From an uncultured bacterium (lineage in GTDB: Bacteria; Actinomycetota; Coriobacteriia; Coriobacteriales; Coriobacteriaceae): a stretch of 64,000 bases of DNA. Made by a program: the position numbers and the translations under genes. The DNA is taken from NCBI GenBank assembly GCA_905214465.1, contig CAJMMD010000006.1:1-64000 (forward strand). Direction: 5' to 3'. How positions within the stretch are numbered: the stretch's first letter is position 1; each line of letters opens with the position of its first letter. Shown here piece by piece: positions 50,553 to 58,469 of this stretch. A model generated the notes under the pieces. That model was not told where the DNA came from. It saw only the letters and a program-made list of their open reading frames with translations, and ran no database searches.

Positions 50553-52400
50553 CTACTCTACCGTGACGCTCTTGGCCAGGTTACGGGGCTGGTCGACGTC
50601 GCAGCCGCGCAGGATGGCGACCTCGCGGGCGAGCAGCTGCAGCGGGACGCTCGCCGTGATGGGGCTGAACACGTCGCGGACTGCCGGCACGCGGATGATG
50701 CAGTCGGCAATCTTGTTGATCTCCTCGTCGCCCTCGGTGGCAACGACGATGACCTTGGCGCCGCGCGCCTTGCACTCCATAAGGTTCGACACGGTCTTGT
50801 CGTAGGTGGCACTCTTGGTGGCCACAGCGATGACAGGGAAGCCCGGGTCGATCAGGGCAATGGGGCCATGCTTCATCTCACCGGCGGCATATGCCTCGGC
50901 GTGCAGGTAGCTGACCTCCTTGAGCTTGAGCGCACCCTCGTAGGAAATAGCGGCACCCATGCCACGGCCCACGAACAGCGCCGACTGCGCGTCCTTGCAC
51001 AGCAGGGCAGCCTCATGAACGGCCTCGGTTTGGGTATCCAAAATCCACTGGATCTGCTCGGCCGTATCGGAAAGCTCGCGAAACAGCATGCGCGCCTGCT
51101 TGGTGGTCAAGCGGTACTTGACCTGCGCCAGCAGCAGGGCCAAAAGCGTAAGGCTCACGACCTGGCCGATGAAGCTCTTGGTCGAGGCGACCGCAATCTC
51201 CTTGTTTGCCTTGGTGTAGATGACGCCGTCGCTCTCACGCGCCACGGGGCTGCCCACCACGTTGGTGATGCCGAAGACCTTGGCACCCTTGATGCGCGCG
51301 TCGCGGATGGCGGCAAGGGTATCGGCCGTCTCGCCCGACTGGGACACGGCAACGACGAGCGTCGTCGGCGTGATGATGGGATTGCGATAACGGAACTCGC
51401 TGGCCGCCTCCACCTCGGTGGGGATGCGAGCCCAGCCCTCAATGAGATTCTTGGCGATGAGGCCGGCGTGATAGCTGGTGCCGCAGGCGATCACGTAGAC
51501 GCGGTCGATGTCGTTGAGCTCCTCGAGCGAAAGGCCCAGCTCGTCGATGTCGAGCTCGCCGGCCGGCGTCATACGACCAACCAGCGTGTCGCGCACGACG
51601 CGCGGCTGCTCGTGGATTTCCTTGAGCATAAAGTCGGGATAACCGCCCTTTTCTGCCATGTCCAGGTCCCAGTCAATGTGGGTGACCTTGGGCTCGATAA
51701 CGTTGCCGGCCTCGTCGGTATACTCGACGCCTGCGGGCGTGAGCTTGGCAAACTGACCGTCCTCGAGCACCACGACATCGCGGGTGGCGTCGATGAGCGC
51801 GATGACATCGGAGGCGACATAGGCGCCGGTCTCGCCCGCGCCGACCACGATCGGGGAATCCTTGCGGGCCACGGCGATCACGCCGGGCTCGTCAGCGCAC
51901 ACGGCGGCCAGACCATAGGCACCGACCACGTGGGTGCAAGCCTCGCGCACGGAGGCCATCAGGTCGTGCGTCTCGGCATAAGCCTCTTCGATCAGATGCG
52001 CGAAGACCTCGGTGTCGGTCTCGCTCTTAAAGTGGTGGCCGCGGCCCTCCAGCTCTTCGCGCAGCTCGGCGAAGTTCTCGATGATGCCGTTGTGGACGAT
52101 GGCGATACGACCGTCGCAGCTGGTGTGGGGGTGAGCGTTAACGACGGAGGGCTTGCCGTGGGTGGCCCAACGGGTGTGGCCGATACCGCAGGTAGCGTCG
52201 CTGTCAATGTTGGAAAGCTCGCTCTCCAGGCCCGCGACCTTGCCCACGCGGCGGATGACGTCGAGGTGCGCCGCGGCGCCCTCGCCCACCTCGAGCGCGA
52301 CGCCCGAGGAGTCATAGCCGCGATACTCCATGCGCTTGAGGCCCGTGACCAGGATGTTCTTCGCAATATCAGAGCCGGTGTAGCCGACGATTCCGCACAT
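50553..52400 (-). CDS. glmS: Glutamine-fructose-6-phosphate aminotransferase (isomerizing)
   Basis: The 615-residue enzyme makes glucosamine-6-phosphate for peptidoglycan. Cys2 (MCGIVGYTG) is the nucleophile of the N-terminal glutaminase domain, with GIGHTRWATHG and DGRIAIVHNGIIEN also conserved. Two SIS domains follow (VIACGTSYHAG, VVAVSQSGETADTLAA) and the family's C-terminal end LAKSVTVE is complete. The ATG at 52400 has GGGA upstream. No glmS ribozyme fold is visible in the 5' region. Confidence 0.96.
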   Translation of the reverse strand: MCGIVGYTGSDIAKNILVTGLKRMEYRGYDSSGVALEVGEGAAAHLDVIRRVGKVAGLESELSNIDSDATCGIGHTRWATHGKPSVVNAHPHTSCDGRIAIVHNGIIENFAELREELEGRGHHFKSETDTEVFAHLIEEAYAETHDLMASVREACTHVVGAYGLAAVCADEPGVIAVARKDSPIVVGAGETGAYVASDVIALIDATRDVVVLEDGQFAKLTPAGVEYTDEAGNVIEPKVTHIDWDLDMAEKGGYPDFMLKEIHEQPRVVRDTLVGRMTPAGELDIDELGLSLEELNDIDRVYVIACGTSYHAGLIAKNLIEGWARIPTEVEAASEFRYRNPIITPTTLVVAVSQSGETADTLAAIRDARIKGAKVFGITNVVGSPVARESDGVIYTKANKEIAVASTKSFIGQVVSLTLLALLLAQVKYRLTTKQARMLFRELSDTAEQIQWILDTQTEAVHEAALLCKDAQSALFVGRGMGAAISYEGALKLKEVSYLHAEAYAAGEMKHGPIALIDPGFPVIAVATKSATYDKTVSNLMECKARGAKVIVVATEGDEEINKIADCIIRVPAVRDVFSPITASVPLQLLAREVAILRGCDVDQPRNLAKSVTVE

Positions 52401-52562
52401 AAGATAAATCCCTTCGTTCGCGTGACTGCAAGACGTCCACGCACAAGGGGCGCTGAGACGTACAACGTTCGAGTATTGTACTCACGCAAACGCAAGCTGA
52501 TATACCAGAAGTGGTATCTCAACTTAGATACCACCCGATACACACATGCCCAGCCGGTCCAA

Positions 52563-52597
52563 ACCACCACAATGGGGACAGGCACCTTCGTGGTGGT
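52563..52597. repeat. F1 palindrome, ACCACCAC arms
   Basis: ACCACCAC (52563-52570) pairs with GTGGTGGT (52590-52597) around AATGGGGACAGGCACCTTC, which is the same centre as at 3400-3437. The arms are less perfect than in other copies. Confidence 0.75.
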
Positions 52598-52624
52598 CGC
52601 GCTGGCAACGGCGTTTCCCCAGAT

Positions 52625-52663
52625 AAACCTGCCAAAATAAACCTGTCCCTTTTTGGTAGGTTT
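52625..52663. repeat. F1 palindrome, AAACCTGCCAAAA arms, within a promoter
   Basis: 13-bp arms with one mismatch (52625-52637 with 52651-52663) enclose TAAACCTGTCCCT, the reverse orientation of the centre at 50437-50473. It ends eight bases before the TACAAT box of the LacI-type gene and so covers the -35 region. Confidence 0.85.
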
Positions 52664-52670
52664 GGGATGC

Positions 52671-52701
52671 TACAATCTGGCTTGTACTTGAAACGCATCA
52701 A
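52671..52701 (+). promoter_or_regulatory. -10 box and candidate operator of the LacI-type gene
   Basis: TACAAT (52671-52676) is a good -10 box. TTGAAACGCATCAA (52688-52701) resembles LacI-family operators, with a central CG and TTGA/TCAA ends, and overlaps the expected transcription start, 10 bases before the ATG. Autoregulation is inferred. Confidence 0.55.
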
Positions 52702-52711
52702 AGGGGCCGCT

Positions 52712-53845
52712 ATGGCAAAGGTTAAAATCAGCGACGTCGCGCGCGAGGCCGGGGTTTCGCTGGGCACGGTTTCCAACGCGCTCAACCATCCCGAGAAGTT
52801 GCGCCCCGAGACCCTCAAGCTCATCAACGAGACCATCAATCGCCTTGGCTACCTGCCCAACCAAAGCGCTCGTCAGCTCGCGGGCGGCGCCACCAAGTCT
52901 TTTGGCCTGGTGCTCCCCCGTCTCGATCACGGCTTTTCGCTCCAAATCGCCAGCGGCGCCCACAACGAGGCCCGCAAGCACGGCTACGACCTGCTCATCG
53001 CCAACGCCGATAACGACGATATTCTCGAGGACCATTACCTGCGTTACTTTATGGGCACTCAAATGTCCGGCGTCATGGTTCAGCCCATGGCATCCCCCGA
53101 TTGGCACCCCGCCATGGCCAAGATGCCCGTGCCGATCGTCCACCTGGATATCCACTGTTCCGAGCCCGGTTACTACGTGGCCGCCGACAACGAGGCACAG
53201 GGGCGCATTATCGCCGAGCTCGCCATCGCCCGCGGCGCACGCCATATTGTCGTTGTGGGTCGAGCAGCATTCATGCAGCTCACTCTGCGCGTCCTTGGCA
53301 TCCACAAGGCACTTGCCCTGCATCCCGATATCAAAATCGAGGTCATCGACGCCGGCGAATGGAATACCGCAGCCGACGGCTACAGTATCGGTGCCCAGAT
53401 TGCCGAGCGCCCTGCTGACGAGCGCCCCGATTTTGTCATCGGTCTGACCGACGTATTAGCCTCGGGCGTTATCTCGGCGCTGGTCGACAAAGGCATCTCC
53501 GTCCCCGAGCAGGTCCGCGTGGCCGGCTGCGACGGCAACCCCCTAGCATGGAGCGGGTCGGTTCCCCTTACCACCGTGGCGCCGCCGGGCTACGAAATTG
53601 GCCGCAAGGGCGTTCAATTGCTCATGGAGCAAATCGAGGATAAACCTGCCGCCAAGACCAAACGAGTCCGCATCGGCTCCGCCGCGCGTACCGTCACCAC
53701 GGCCACGGCCACCGAGGACATTAACCGTCAGGAGCTCGTGCGCCCCTTCTTGCTCGAACGTGTGAGCACCCAAAAGGCCGAGCAGCACCCGACGGGCCCA
53801 TCCGCGGCCCCAATAACCGACATCAACCTGGGCGCCTACCTGTAA
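52712..53845 (+). CDS. LacI-family transcriptional regulator
   Basis: The 377-residue protein has an N-terminal helix-turn-helix and hinge helix (KISDVAREAGVSLGTVSNALNHPEKLRPETLKLINETINRLGYLPNQSARQLAGG) and a periplasmic-binding-protein-like effector domain (FGLVLPRLDHGFSLQIASGAHNEARKHGYDLLIAN; CDGNPLAWSGSVPLTTVAPP). A 65-residue tail follows the core and ends DINLGAYL. The ATG at 52712 has AAGGGG upstream. No sugar genes lie next to it, so its targets are elsewhere. The ending of a second LacI-type gene with the same INLGAYL terminus remains at 57330-57401. Confidence 0.9.
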   Translation: MAKVKISDVAREAGVSLGTVSNALNHPEKLRPETLKLINETINRLGYLPNQSARQLAGGATKSFGLVLPRLDHGFSLQIASGAHNEARKHGYDLLIANADNDDILEDHYLRYFMGTQMSGVMVQPMASPDWHPAMAKMPVPIVHLDIHCSEPGYYVAADNEAQGRIIAELAIARGARHIVVVGRAAFMQLTLRVLGIHKALALHPDIKIEVIDAGEWNTAADGYSIGAQIAERPADERPDFVIGLTDVLASGVISALVDKGISVPEQVRVAGCDGNPLAWSGSVPLTTVAPPGYEIGRKGVQLLMEQIEDKPAAKTKRVRIGSAARTVTTATATEDINRQELVRPFLLERVSTQKAEQHPTGPSAAPITDINLGAYL

Positions 53846-53846
53846 C

Positions 53847-53888
53847 AAAAAACGCCGCAACGGGAACAGTCCCGCTGCGGCGTTTTTG
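53847..53888 (+). terminator. Rho-independent terminator of the LacI-type gene
   Basis: AACGCCGCAACGGGA pairs with TCCCGCTGCGGCGTT (one mismatch), tetraloop ACAG, followed by TTT. Confidence 0.9.
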
Positions 53889-54059
53889 CTGGCCCCACGG
53901 GCCTTCTCCGTTTAGCCGGACCTGCGGCTACAGATATTTATGGAATGTAATCCATTTTTCATTAACCTTTTTGTTAAAATAGACTCAATTCCATATTTTT
54001 AGATATTTCCTATAAGTATTGATTTTGCTCCAGTTTTTTCTCGCCAAGAAAGGGGTTTC

Positions 54060-55265
54060 ATGAATCTGATTGATCGCAAACAGTACCTCGACTGGCTCAT
54101 TTCGTGGAAAGACTCGCACGTCATCAAGGTCGTTTCGGGCGTGCGAAGGTCCGGCAAATCAAAGCTATTCGAAATCTACCGTAGCTACCTGCGCGATCAT
54201 GGAATCACAGGCGACCAGGTTATATCCCTCAACTTTGAAGACCTGGAGTTCGAGTCGCTTACGTCGTATAGAGCACTCTACGACTACATTTCCGCCAGAC
54301 TCGTCCCCGATAAGATGAACTACGTTTTTCTGGACGAGATACAGCACGTCGAGCATTTCGAAAAAGCCGTCGACAGTCTTTTTATCAAGGACAATGTCGA
54401 CCTCTACATAACCGGTTCCAACGCTTATCTGCTCTCGAGCGAGCTGGCAACTTTGCTCTCCGGCCGCTACGTAGAGCTCAAGATGCTGCCCCTATCCTTT
54501 AAAGAGTTTTGCTCGGCAAAAACCAATGACGGAAAGGCTCCCGCGCAGTTGTTTGACGAGTACATCACCCGGGGCTCTTTTCCCTTTATCGCCGAGACGG
54601 GTATTCAGGGACCCCAGGCGCGCGATTATCTTATGAGCCTCTACGATACCATCGTCATACGCGACGTTATCGAACGCCTGAAGGTCTCGGACGTCCCGAC
54701 CCTGCGCGATATCACCAAGTTCCTACTCCATAGCATTGGAAACCGGATCTCGATTAAAAAAATCTCCGACACGCTCTCGTCCAACGGCAACAAAACCGAC
54801 CAGAAAACCGTAGCCAAGTACCTCAAAGGCTTAACAGACAGCCTTGTGTTGTACTTTGCTCCGCGCTATAACGTGCGCGGTCGGCAGCTTCTTTCAACAA
54901 ACGGCAAATACTACGCCGTTGACCTTGGACTTAGAGGCGCTCTCGTCAAAACCCAAAGCAGCGATATCGGTCATATCCTCGAAAATGTTGTTTATCTCGA
55001 GCTCCTACGCCGTGGATACGACGTCTACGTGGGCGATATCGACGGCGGGGAAATTGATTTTGTTGCCCTAAACTCAGACGAGACAGCCTATTTTCAGGTT
55101 TCAGCCACAACGCTCGACGAAACTACCCTCAATCGAGAGTTGGCCCCCTTTAAGAAGGTCCGAGACAACTACCCCAAGACGCTTCTTACGCTCGACACGC
55201 TGTTTGCGGACGCGAACTACGAAGGAGTCCGCAAGCGCAACGTGATCGACTGGCTCCTGGAGTAG
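54060..55265 (+). CDS. AAA ATPase with DUF4143 (AAA_14 family)
   Basis: The 401-residue protein has an N-terminal P-loop ATPase (Walker A GVRRSGKS, Walker B YVFLDEIQHVE, sensor ITGSNAYLLSSELATLLSGRY) and a C-terminal DUF4143 domain. The latter carries ILENVVYLELLRRGYDVYVG, GEIDFVA and YFQVS, the pattern of a PD-(D/E)XK nuclease-like fold. Family members are common orphan genes of unknown role. Its GC content and that of the AT-rich 150 bases upstream (TTGTTAAAATAGAC) are lower than those of neighbours, which may point to later acquisition. AAAGGGG precedes the ATG. Confidence 0.88.
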   Translation: MNLIDRKQYLDWLISWKDSHVIKVVSGVRRSGKSKLFEIYRSYLRDHGITGDQVISLNFEDLEFESLTSYRALYDYISARLVPDKMNYVFLDEIQHVEHFEKAVDSLFIKDNVDLYITGSNAYLLSSELATLLSGRYVELKMLPLSFKEFCSAKTNDGKAPAQLFDEYITRGSFPFIAETGIQGPQARDYLMSLYDTIVIRDVIERLKVSDVPTLRDITKFLLHSIGNRISIKKISDTLSSNGNKTDQKTVAKYLKGLTDSLVLYFAPRYNVRGRQLLSTNGKYYAVDLGLRGALVKTQSSDIGHILENVVYLELLRRGYDVYVGDIDGGEIDFVALNSDETAYFQVSATTLDETTLNRELAPFKKVRDNYPKTLLTLDTLFADANYEGVRKRNVIDWLLE

Positions 55266-55304
55266 ACCGAGACTGGAGTCACAGCTCGGCCCCTGAACAG
55301 CCAT

Positions 55305-55341
55305 AACCACCGCAAAGGGGACCGTCCCCCTTGCGGTGGTT
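55305..55341. repeat. F1 palindrome, AACCACCGCAA arms
   Basis: Perfect 11-bp arms (55305-55315 with 55331-55341) with further pairing AGGGGAC/GTCCCCC inside. It lies 40 bases past the stop of the AAA/DUF4143 gene. Confidence 0.85.
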
Positions 55342-55530
55342 TCTCATTTGAACGCTACAGCGTCGAGTCGTTGCGTGGTTTGGCAAAACCGCGCAACTAA
55401 ACTGGCGGCAAACGACCTCGACAGGCACTTTCAAAATCTTGGCGACCTTAAGGATCGTGTCAGTCTGGCTGACCAGGCAGGCAGCCATGTGGTGAGTCGG
55501 GCCGTCAACGTCCTCGCCCTCGACAACCAC
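55342..55530 (-). pseudogene. Possible gene remnant with helix-turn-helix-like segment
   Basis: The minus strand from a GTG at 55530 reads VVEGEDVDGPTHHMAACLV, then SQTDTILKVAKILKVPVEVV, in codons typical of this genome. The second part resembles the end of a Cro/C1-type DNA-binding domain. There is no good ribosome-binding site and the frame soon runs into the F1 repeat, so this is at best a fragment. Apart from it and the repeat, the 330 bases between 55266 and 55596 hold nothing I can identify. Confidence 0.25.
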
Positions 55531-55596
55531 AAACTAAAAGTTACCGTCACCGTTCCGCAGGATCGGGTGCGGGATATGGCGACTCACGTGCGAACG

Positions 55597-56247
55597 CTAG
55601 CGCACGGCCTTGACCGCGGCCGGCAGATCGAACAGCGTATCGAGCACAGCCTCGCAGCCATCCACCACGTCCTGCGGCAGCGGCACGATGTCGGGAACGG
55701 CAAAGACGTGGCAGCCGGCCGTGATGCCCGAGACGCAGCCGTTGCGGGAATCCTCGACCACGGCGCACTCCTCGGGAGCAAAGCCCGCGCGCTCGCAGGC
55801 GAGCAGATACATCTCGGGATCGGGCTTGCCGTGTACGACGTCCTCGCCGCAGGTCACCGTCTCAAACCTATCAAAGAGGCCGACCGTCTTAAGGTTGCGC
55901 TCGGCGGTAACATGGCGCGACGACGTCGCGAGGCCCACGTGATAGCCCGCAGCCAGCAGTTCGTCCAGGCACTCGGCGCCGCCGGCCTTAAGCTCCAGGT
56001 CGGTCTTGACCATCTCGTCGCGAATCTCCCTGTGACGACGATAGATCGCCTCAGCGGTTTCGCTGCTGTCGTAATGCTCCTCAAGGATGCCCATGACATC
56101 GGGCAGCGTACGACCGATAAACTGATGGATCAGCGCATCATCAATCGCGAATCCCAGCTCGGCCGCGCCCGCCTTCCACGCCTTGATACCCAAACGCTCG
56201 GTGTCGACCAGCGTTCCGTCCATGTCAAAAATAACGGCCTCGATCAT
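55597..56247 (-). CDS. HAD-family phosphatase, beta-phosphoglucomutase-like
   Basis: The 216-residue protein has motif I FDMDGTLVDTER (nucleophile Asp8, acid/base Asp10), an alpha-helical cap domain (about residues 18-85), motif II TSS, and motifs III/IV GKPDPEMY and VVEDSRNG. It belongs to the group of phosphosugar phosphatases and mutases; the substrate is not predictable. The ATG at 56247 has GGGGGA six bases upstream; the longer frame to 56334 crosses the promoter palindrome. A second, internally deleted copy is at 57398-57790. Confidence 0.9.
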   Translation of the reverse strand: MIEAVIFDMDGTLVDTERLGIKAWKAGAAELGFAIDDALIHQFIGRTLPDVMGILEEHYDSSETAEAIYRRHREIRDEMVKTDLELKAGGAECLDELLAAGYHVGLATSSRHVTAERNLKTVGLFDRFETVTCGEDVVHGKPDPEMYLLACERAGFAPEECAVVEDSRNGCVSGITAGCHVFAVPDIVPLPQDVVDGCEAVLDTLFDLPAAVKAVR

Positions 56248-56308
56248 ATCGGTCCCCCATCTCTTCGCGCTGCTGTACTCCCGCAACTTTACCGCACCTG
56301 TAAACTTG

Positions 56309-56323
56309 TATATAACGTATATA
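56309..56323. promoter_or_regulatory. Palindrome TATATA-ACG-TATATA upstream of the HAD gene
   Basis: A 6+3+6 inverted repeat 62 bases before the HAD start. The same 15 bases, within a longer shared AACTTG...CATAT context, lie before the truncated copy at 57847-57861. It may be a regulator site or contain the -10 region. Confidence 0.5.
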
Positions 56324-56420
56324 GCATATTGCACTTTCGTTACATAGATAGAAGTCTTATGACAAGCGGCTCGGTAGGATTATAGTTTTCGACCGAGTAC
56401 TTAACGGCAAGGATCGATTC

Positions 56421-57299
56421 ATGCTTTCAGACACCACCGCACCTGCAGAGGGGCTTCAGGACAAACTCACAGCGCTCGAGCAGCTGCTTTTGGCATACGG
56501 ACGCGTCGCCATCGGCTTTTCCGGTGGCGTCGACAGCAGCTTTTTGGCCGCGGTCTGCGCCCGCATCATGCCCGCCAGCACGCTTCTCGTTCACCTCACC
56601 ACGCCGCTCATCGGCACGCCCGAGCAGGCTTCGTTTGAGCGGGCGGTTGACGGGCAGGCCGATGAGGGGCCGCATTTCAAGCTCCCTGTGCTCAACCTCT
56701 CGGTCGATCAGCTGCAGCTCCCCCAGGTAGCCTGCAACGACGCCGACCGCTGCTACCACTGCAAGCGCGCCGGCTTTACCGCCATCGTCAACCACGCCAG
56801 GTCGCTGGGTTTTCCCACCGTCATCGACGGCAGCAACGCAAGCGACCGCGGCGACTACCGCCCCGGCATGCGCGCCGCCCAGGAGCTCGGCGTGCGCTCG
56901 CCGCTTATGGAGGTCGGCTTTACCAAGGACGAGGAGCGCGAGCTGCTACGCGCCTGGGGATACCCCGTCTGGAACCTGCCGGCAGGAGCCTGCCTGGCCA
57001 CGCGAGTCCCCACGGGCGAGGAGCTCACGCGCGAGAAGGTCGATGTGATCCGCGCCTGCGAGGACTACCTGCACGACCTTGGCCTGGACCAGGTCCGCGC
57101 ACGCCTCGTCGGCGGCTGCATGCATATCGAGGCCGCGCCGGCAGACGTCGCCAAGATCGCCGCCCTCGGCAGGACCGCGGTCAACGACGAGGGCAAGGCC
57201 CCGCTTCCCGCCGCCATCGAATCTGCCCTGCGTAACCTAGGCTGCGGCCATATCTCCCCCGAGGTCACCCCCTACATCCACGGCAACATGAACCTTTAG
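56421..57299 (+). CDS. larE: LarE-type ATP-dependent sulfur transferase
   Basis: The 292-residue protein of the PP-loop ATPase family has the pyrophosphatase motif FSGGVDSSFL, CNDADRCYHCKRAGF, IDGSNASDRGDYRPGMRAAQELGVRSPL and GACLATRVPTGEEL, in the order seen in LarE. LarE supplies sulfur, in some forms from its own cysteine, for the nickel-pincer cofactor of lactate racemase and related enzymes. No larB, larC or larA gene lies nearby. AAGGA is eight bases before the ATG. It sits between the full and deleted HAD copies. Confidence 0.85.
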   Translation: MLSDTTAPAEGLQDKLTALEQLLLAYGRVAIGFSGGVDSSFLAAVCARIMPASTLLVHLTTPLIGTPEQASFERAVDGQADEGPHFKLPVLNLSVDQLQLPQVACNDADRCYHCKRAGFTAIVNHARSLGFPTVIDGSNASDRGDYRPGMRAAQELGVRSPLMEVGFTKDEERELLRAWGYPVWNLPAGACLATRVPTGEELTREKVDVIRACEDYLHDLGLDQVRARLVGGCMHIEAAPADVAKIAALGRTAVNDEGKAPLPAAIESALRNLGCGHISPEVTPYIHGNMNL

Positions 57300-57327
57300 G
57301 TTACGCCGTTTTACAAACGGCGTAACC
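57299..57327 (+). terminator. Hairpin directly after the larE-type stop
   Basis: Perfect 13-bp arms (57299-57311 with 57315-57327) with a TAC loop. No T-run follows, so it may act as an mRNA 3' barrier and not as a standard terminator. Confidence 0.6.
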
Positions 57328-57329
57328 GC

Positions 57330-57401
57330 TCGGCGCTGCGCAGGCCCCAGGCAAGCAGCCACGCCGAAGCCACCGTCATCAACCTCGGCGCATACCTTTA
57401 G
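57330..57401 (+). pseudogene. C-terminal scar of a LacI-type regulator gene
   Basis: The plus strand reads RSALRRPQASSHAEATVINLGAYL and stop. INLGAYL-stop is identical to the last residues of the LacI-family protein at 52712-53845 (DINLGAYL), with different codons (CTC GGC GCA TAC CTT TAG), so it is not a recent copy of that gene. The rest of the gene is gone. Its end overlaps the convergent stop of the truncated HAD gene. Confidence 0.55.
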
Positions 57402-57790
57402 CGCACGGCCTTGACCGCCGCTTTCAGATCGAACAGCGTATCGAGAACGGCCTCGCAGCCATCCGCCACGTCCTGCGGCAGCGGCACAATATCGGGCACA
57501 GCAAAGACATGGCAGCCGGCCGTGATACCCGAGACGCAGCCGTTGCGGGAATCCTCGACCACGGCGCACTCCTCGGGAGCAAAGCCCGCGCGCTCGCAGG
57601 CGAGCAGATACATCTCGGGATCGGGCTTGCCGTGTACGACGTCCTCGCCGCAGGTCACCGTCTCAAACCTATCAAAGAGGCCGACCGTCTTAAGGTTGCG
57701 CTCGGCAGCGCCCACCTTCCATGCCCTCATGTCCAAACGCTCGGTATCGACCAGCGTTCCGTCCATGTCAAAAATGACAGCCTTGATCAT
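57398..57790 (-). pseudogene. HAD phosphatase copy lacking its cap domain
   Basis: The 130-residue frame is nearly identical to the C-terminal 100 residues of the HAD protein at 55597-56247 and keeps motif I (FDMDGTLVDTER) and motifs III/IV. Residues 31-116 of the full protein are missing in frame, removing the cap domain and motif II. CTCGGC occurs at both parent break points, so deletion by short homology is likely. It could still be translated (GGGGGC before the ATG) but should not be a normal HAD enzyme. Confidence 0.8.
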
Positions 57791-57846
57791 ATCGGCCCCC
57801 TTCGCCGGCTTGCGTTACCACAACCCTACCCCCACTTTGCAACTTG

Positions 57847-57861
57847 TATATAACGTATATA
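57847..57861. promoter_or_regulatory. Palindrome TATATA-ACG-TATATA upstream of the truncated HAD copy
   Basis: The same 15 bases as at 56309-56323, at a similar distance from the start, so the duplication included the promoter region. Confidence 0.5.
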
Positions 57862-57873
57862 TCATATCGCGCC

Positions 57874-57910
57874 AACCTGCTGAAAAGGAACAGGTTTATT
57901 TTGGCAGGTT
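57874..57910. repeat. F1 palindrome, AACCTGC arms, imperfect
   Basis: AACCTGC-TGAAAA pairs with TTTT-GGCAGGTT around AGGAACAGGTTTA. It is a variant of the copies at 50437 and 52625. It lies between the truncated HAD promoter and the end of the PTS operon. Confidence 0.75.
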
Positions 57911-57926
57911 TTATCTTGGGAAACGC

Positions 57927-57963
57927 AAACAGGGCCGCGACACCTATATGGCGTCGCGGCCCT
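57927..57963 (-). terminator. Rho-independent terminator of the PTS operon
   Basis: A perfect 11-bp stem (57931-57941 with 57953-57963), then GTTTGCGTTT on the minus strand. Confidence 0.75.
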
Positions 57964-58005
57964 TTTCCTTGGAGAAGGATCGATTGATTGAACGGGATGA
58001 CCGTT

Positions 58006-58458
58006 CTAGTCTTCGAGTCCGCTATTGATGAGCTCCGCAATCTCAACGGGATCGGTGCTCGCGCGCACCTTGTCACGGAAGCCGGCATCCATCAGCATCA
58101 CGGCAGCCTTGGAGAGCAGACGCAGGTGCGTGGTTCCAGCCTCGCCGGCGGGCACGTACAGCGCAAGCGCAACATCGACGGGCACCCCATCGAAGCTCGG
58201 CCATTCAACGGGCTCAGCCAGCTTAAGCACGGCAACGCCCGGCGTATGGATCGCGTCGCTTTTGGCATGCGGAACGGCAAAACCGGCAACAAGGCCAGTC
58301 TCGGCCTCGTTTTCACGCGCAATGAAGGCGGCCTCTACGGCAGATGCGTCATCGGCAAAGCCGAGCTCGATGGCCTGCTCGGACAAATAATGCAGGGCGT
58401 CCTCGCGCGAGGCGGCGGTATACCCTATCGTCACTTGGTTGGCAGATACAAATCCCAT
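58006..58458 (-). CDS. PTS system EIIA component, fructose/mannitol type
   Basis: The 150-residue protein of the PTS_EIIA_2 family has its phosphorylated His in GFAVPHAKSDAI and a conserved C-terminal LRLLSKAAVMLMD. It passes phosphate from HPr to the EIIB domain of the protein at 62523-63995, which lacks its own EIIA. GGAAGG lies before the ATG at 58458. It is the last gene of the operon, 11 bases after the transketolase stop. Confidence 0.92.
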   Translation of the reverse strand: MGFVSANQVTIGYTAASREDALHYLSEQAIELGFADDASAVEAAFIARENEAETGLVAGFAVPHAKSDAIHTPGVAVLKLAEPVEWPSFDGVPVDVALALYVPAGEAGTTHLRLLSKAAVMLMDAGFRDKVRASTDPVEIAELINSGLED

Positions 58459-58469
58459 GGAAACCTTCC

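Noticed and set aside
52401..52552. glmS ribozyme or other riboswitch upstream of glmS
   Set aside because: No conserved ribozyme core or pseudoknot arrangement could be recognised in the 5' region, and such ribozymes are known mainly from Firmicutes.
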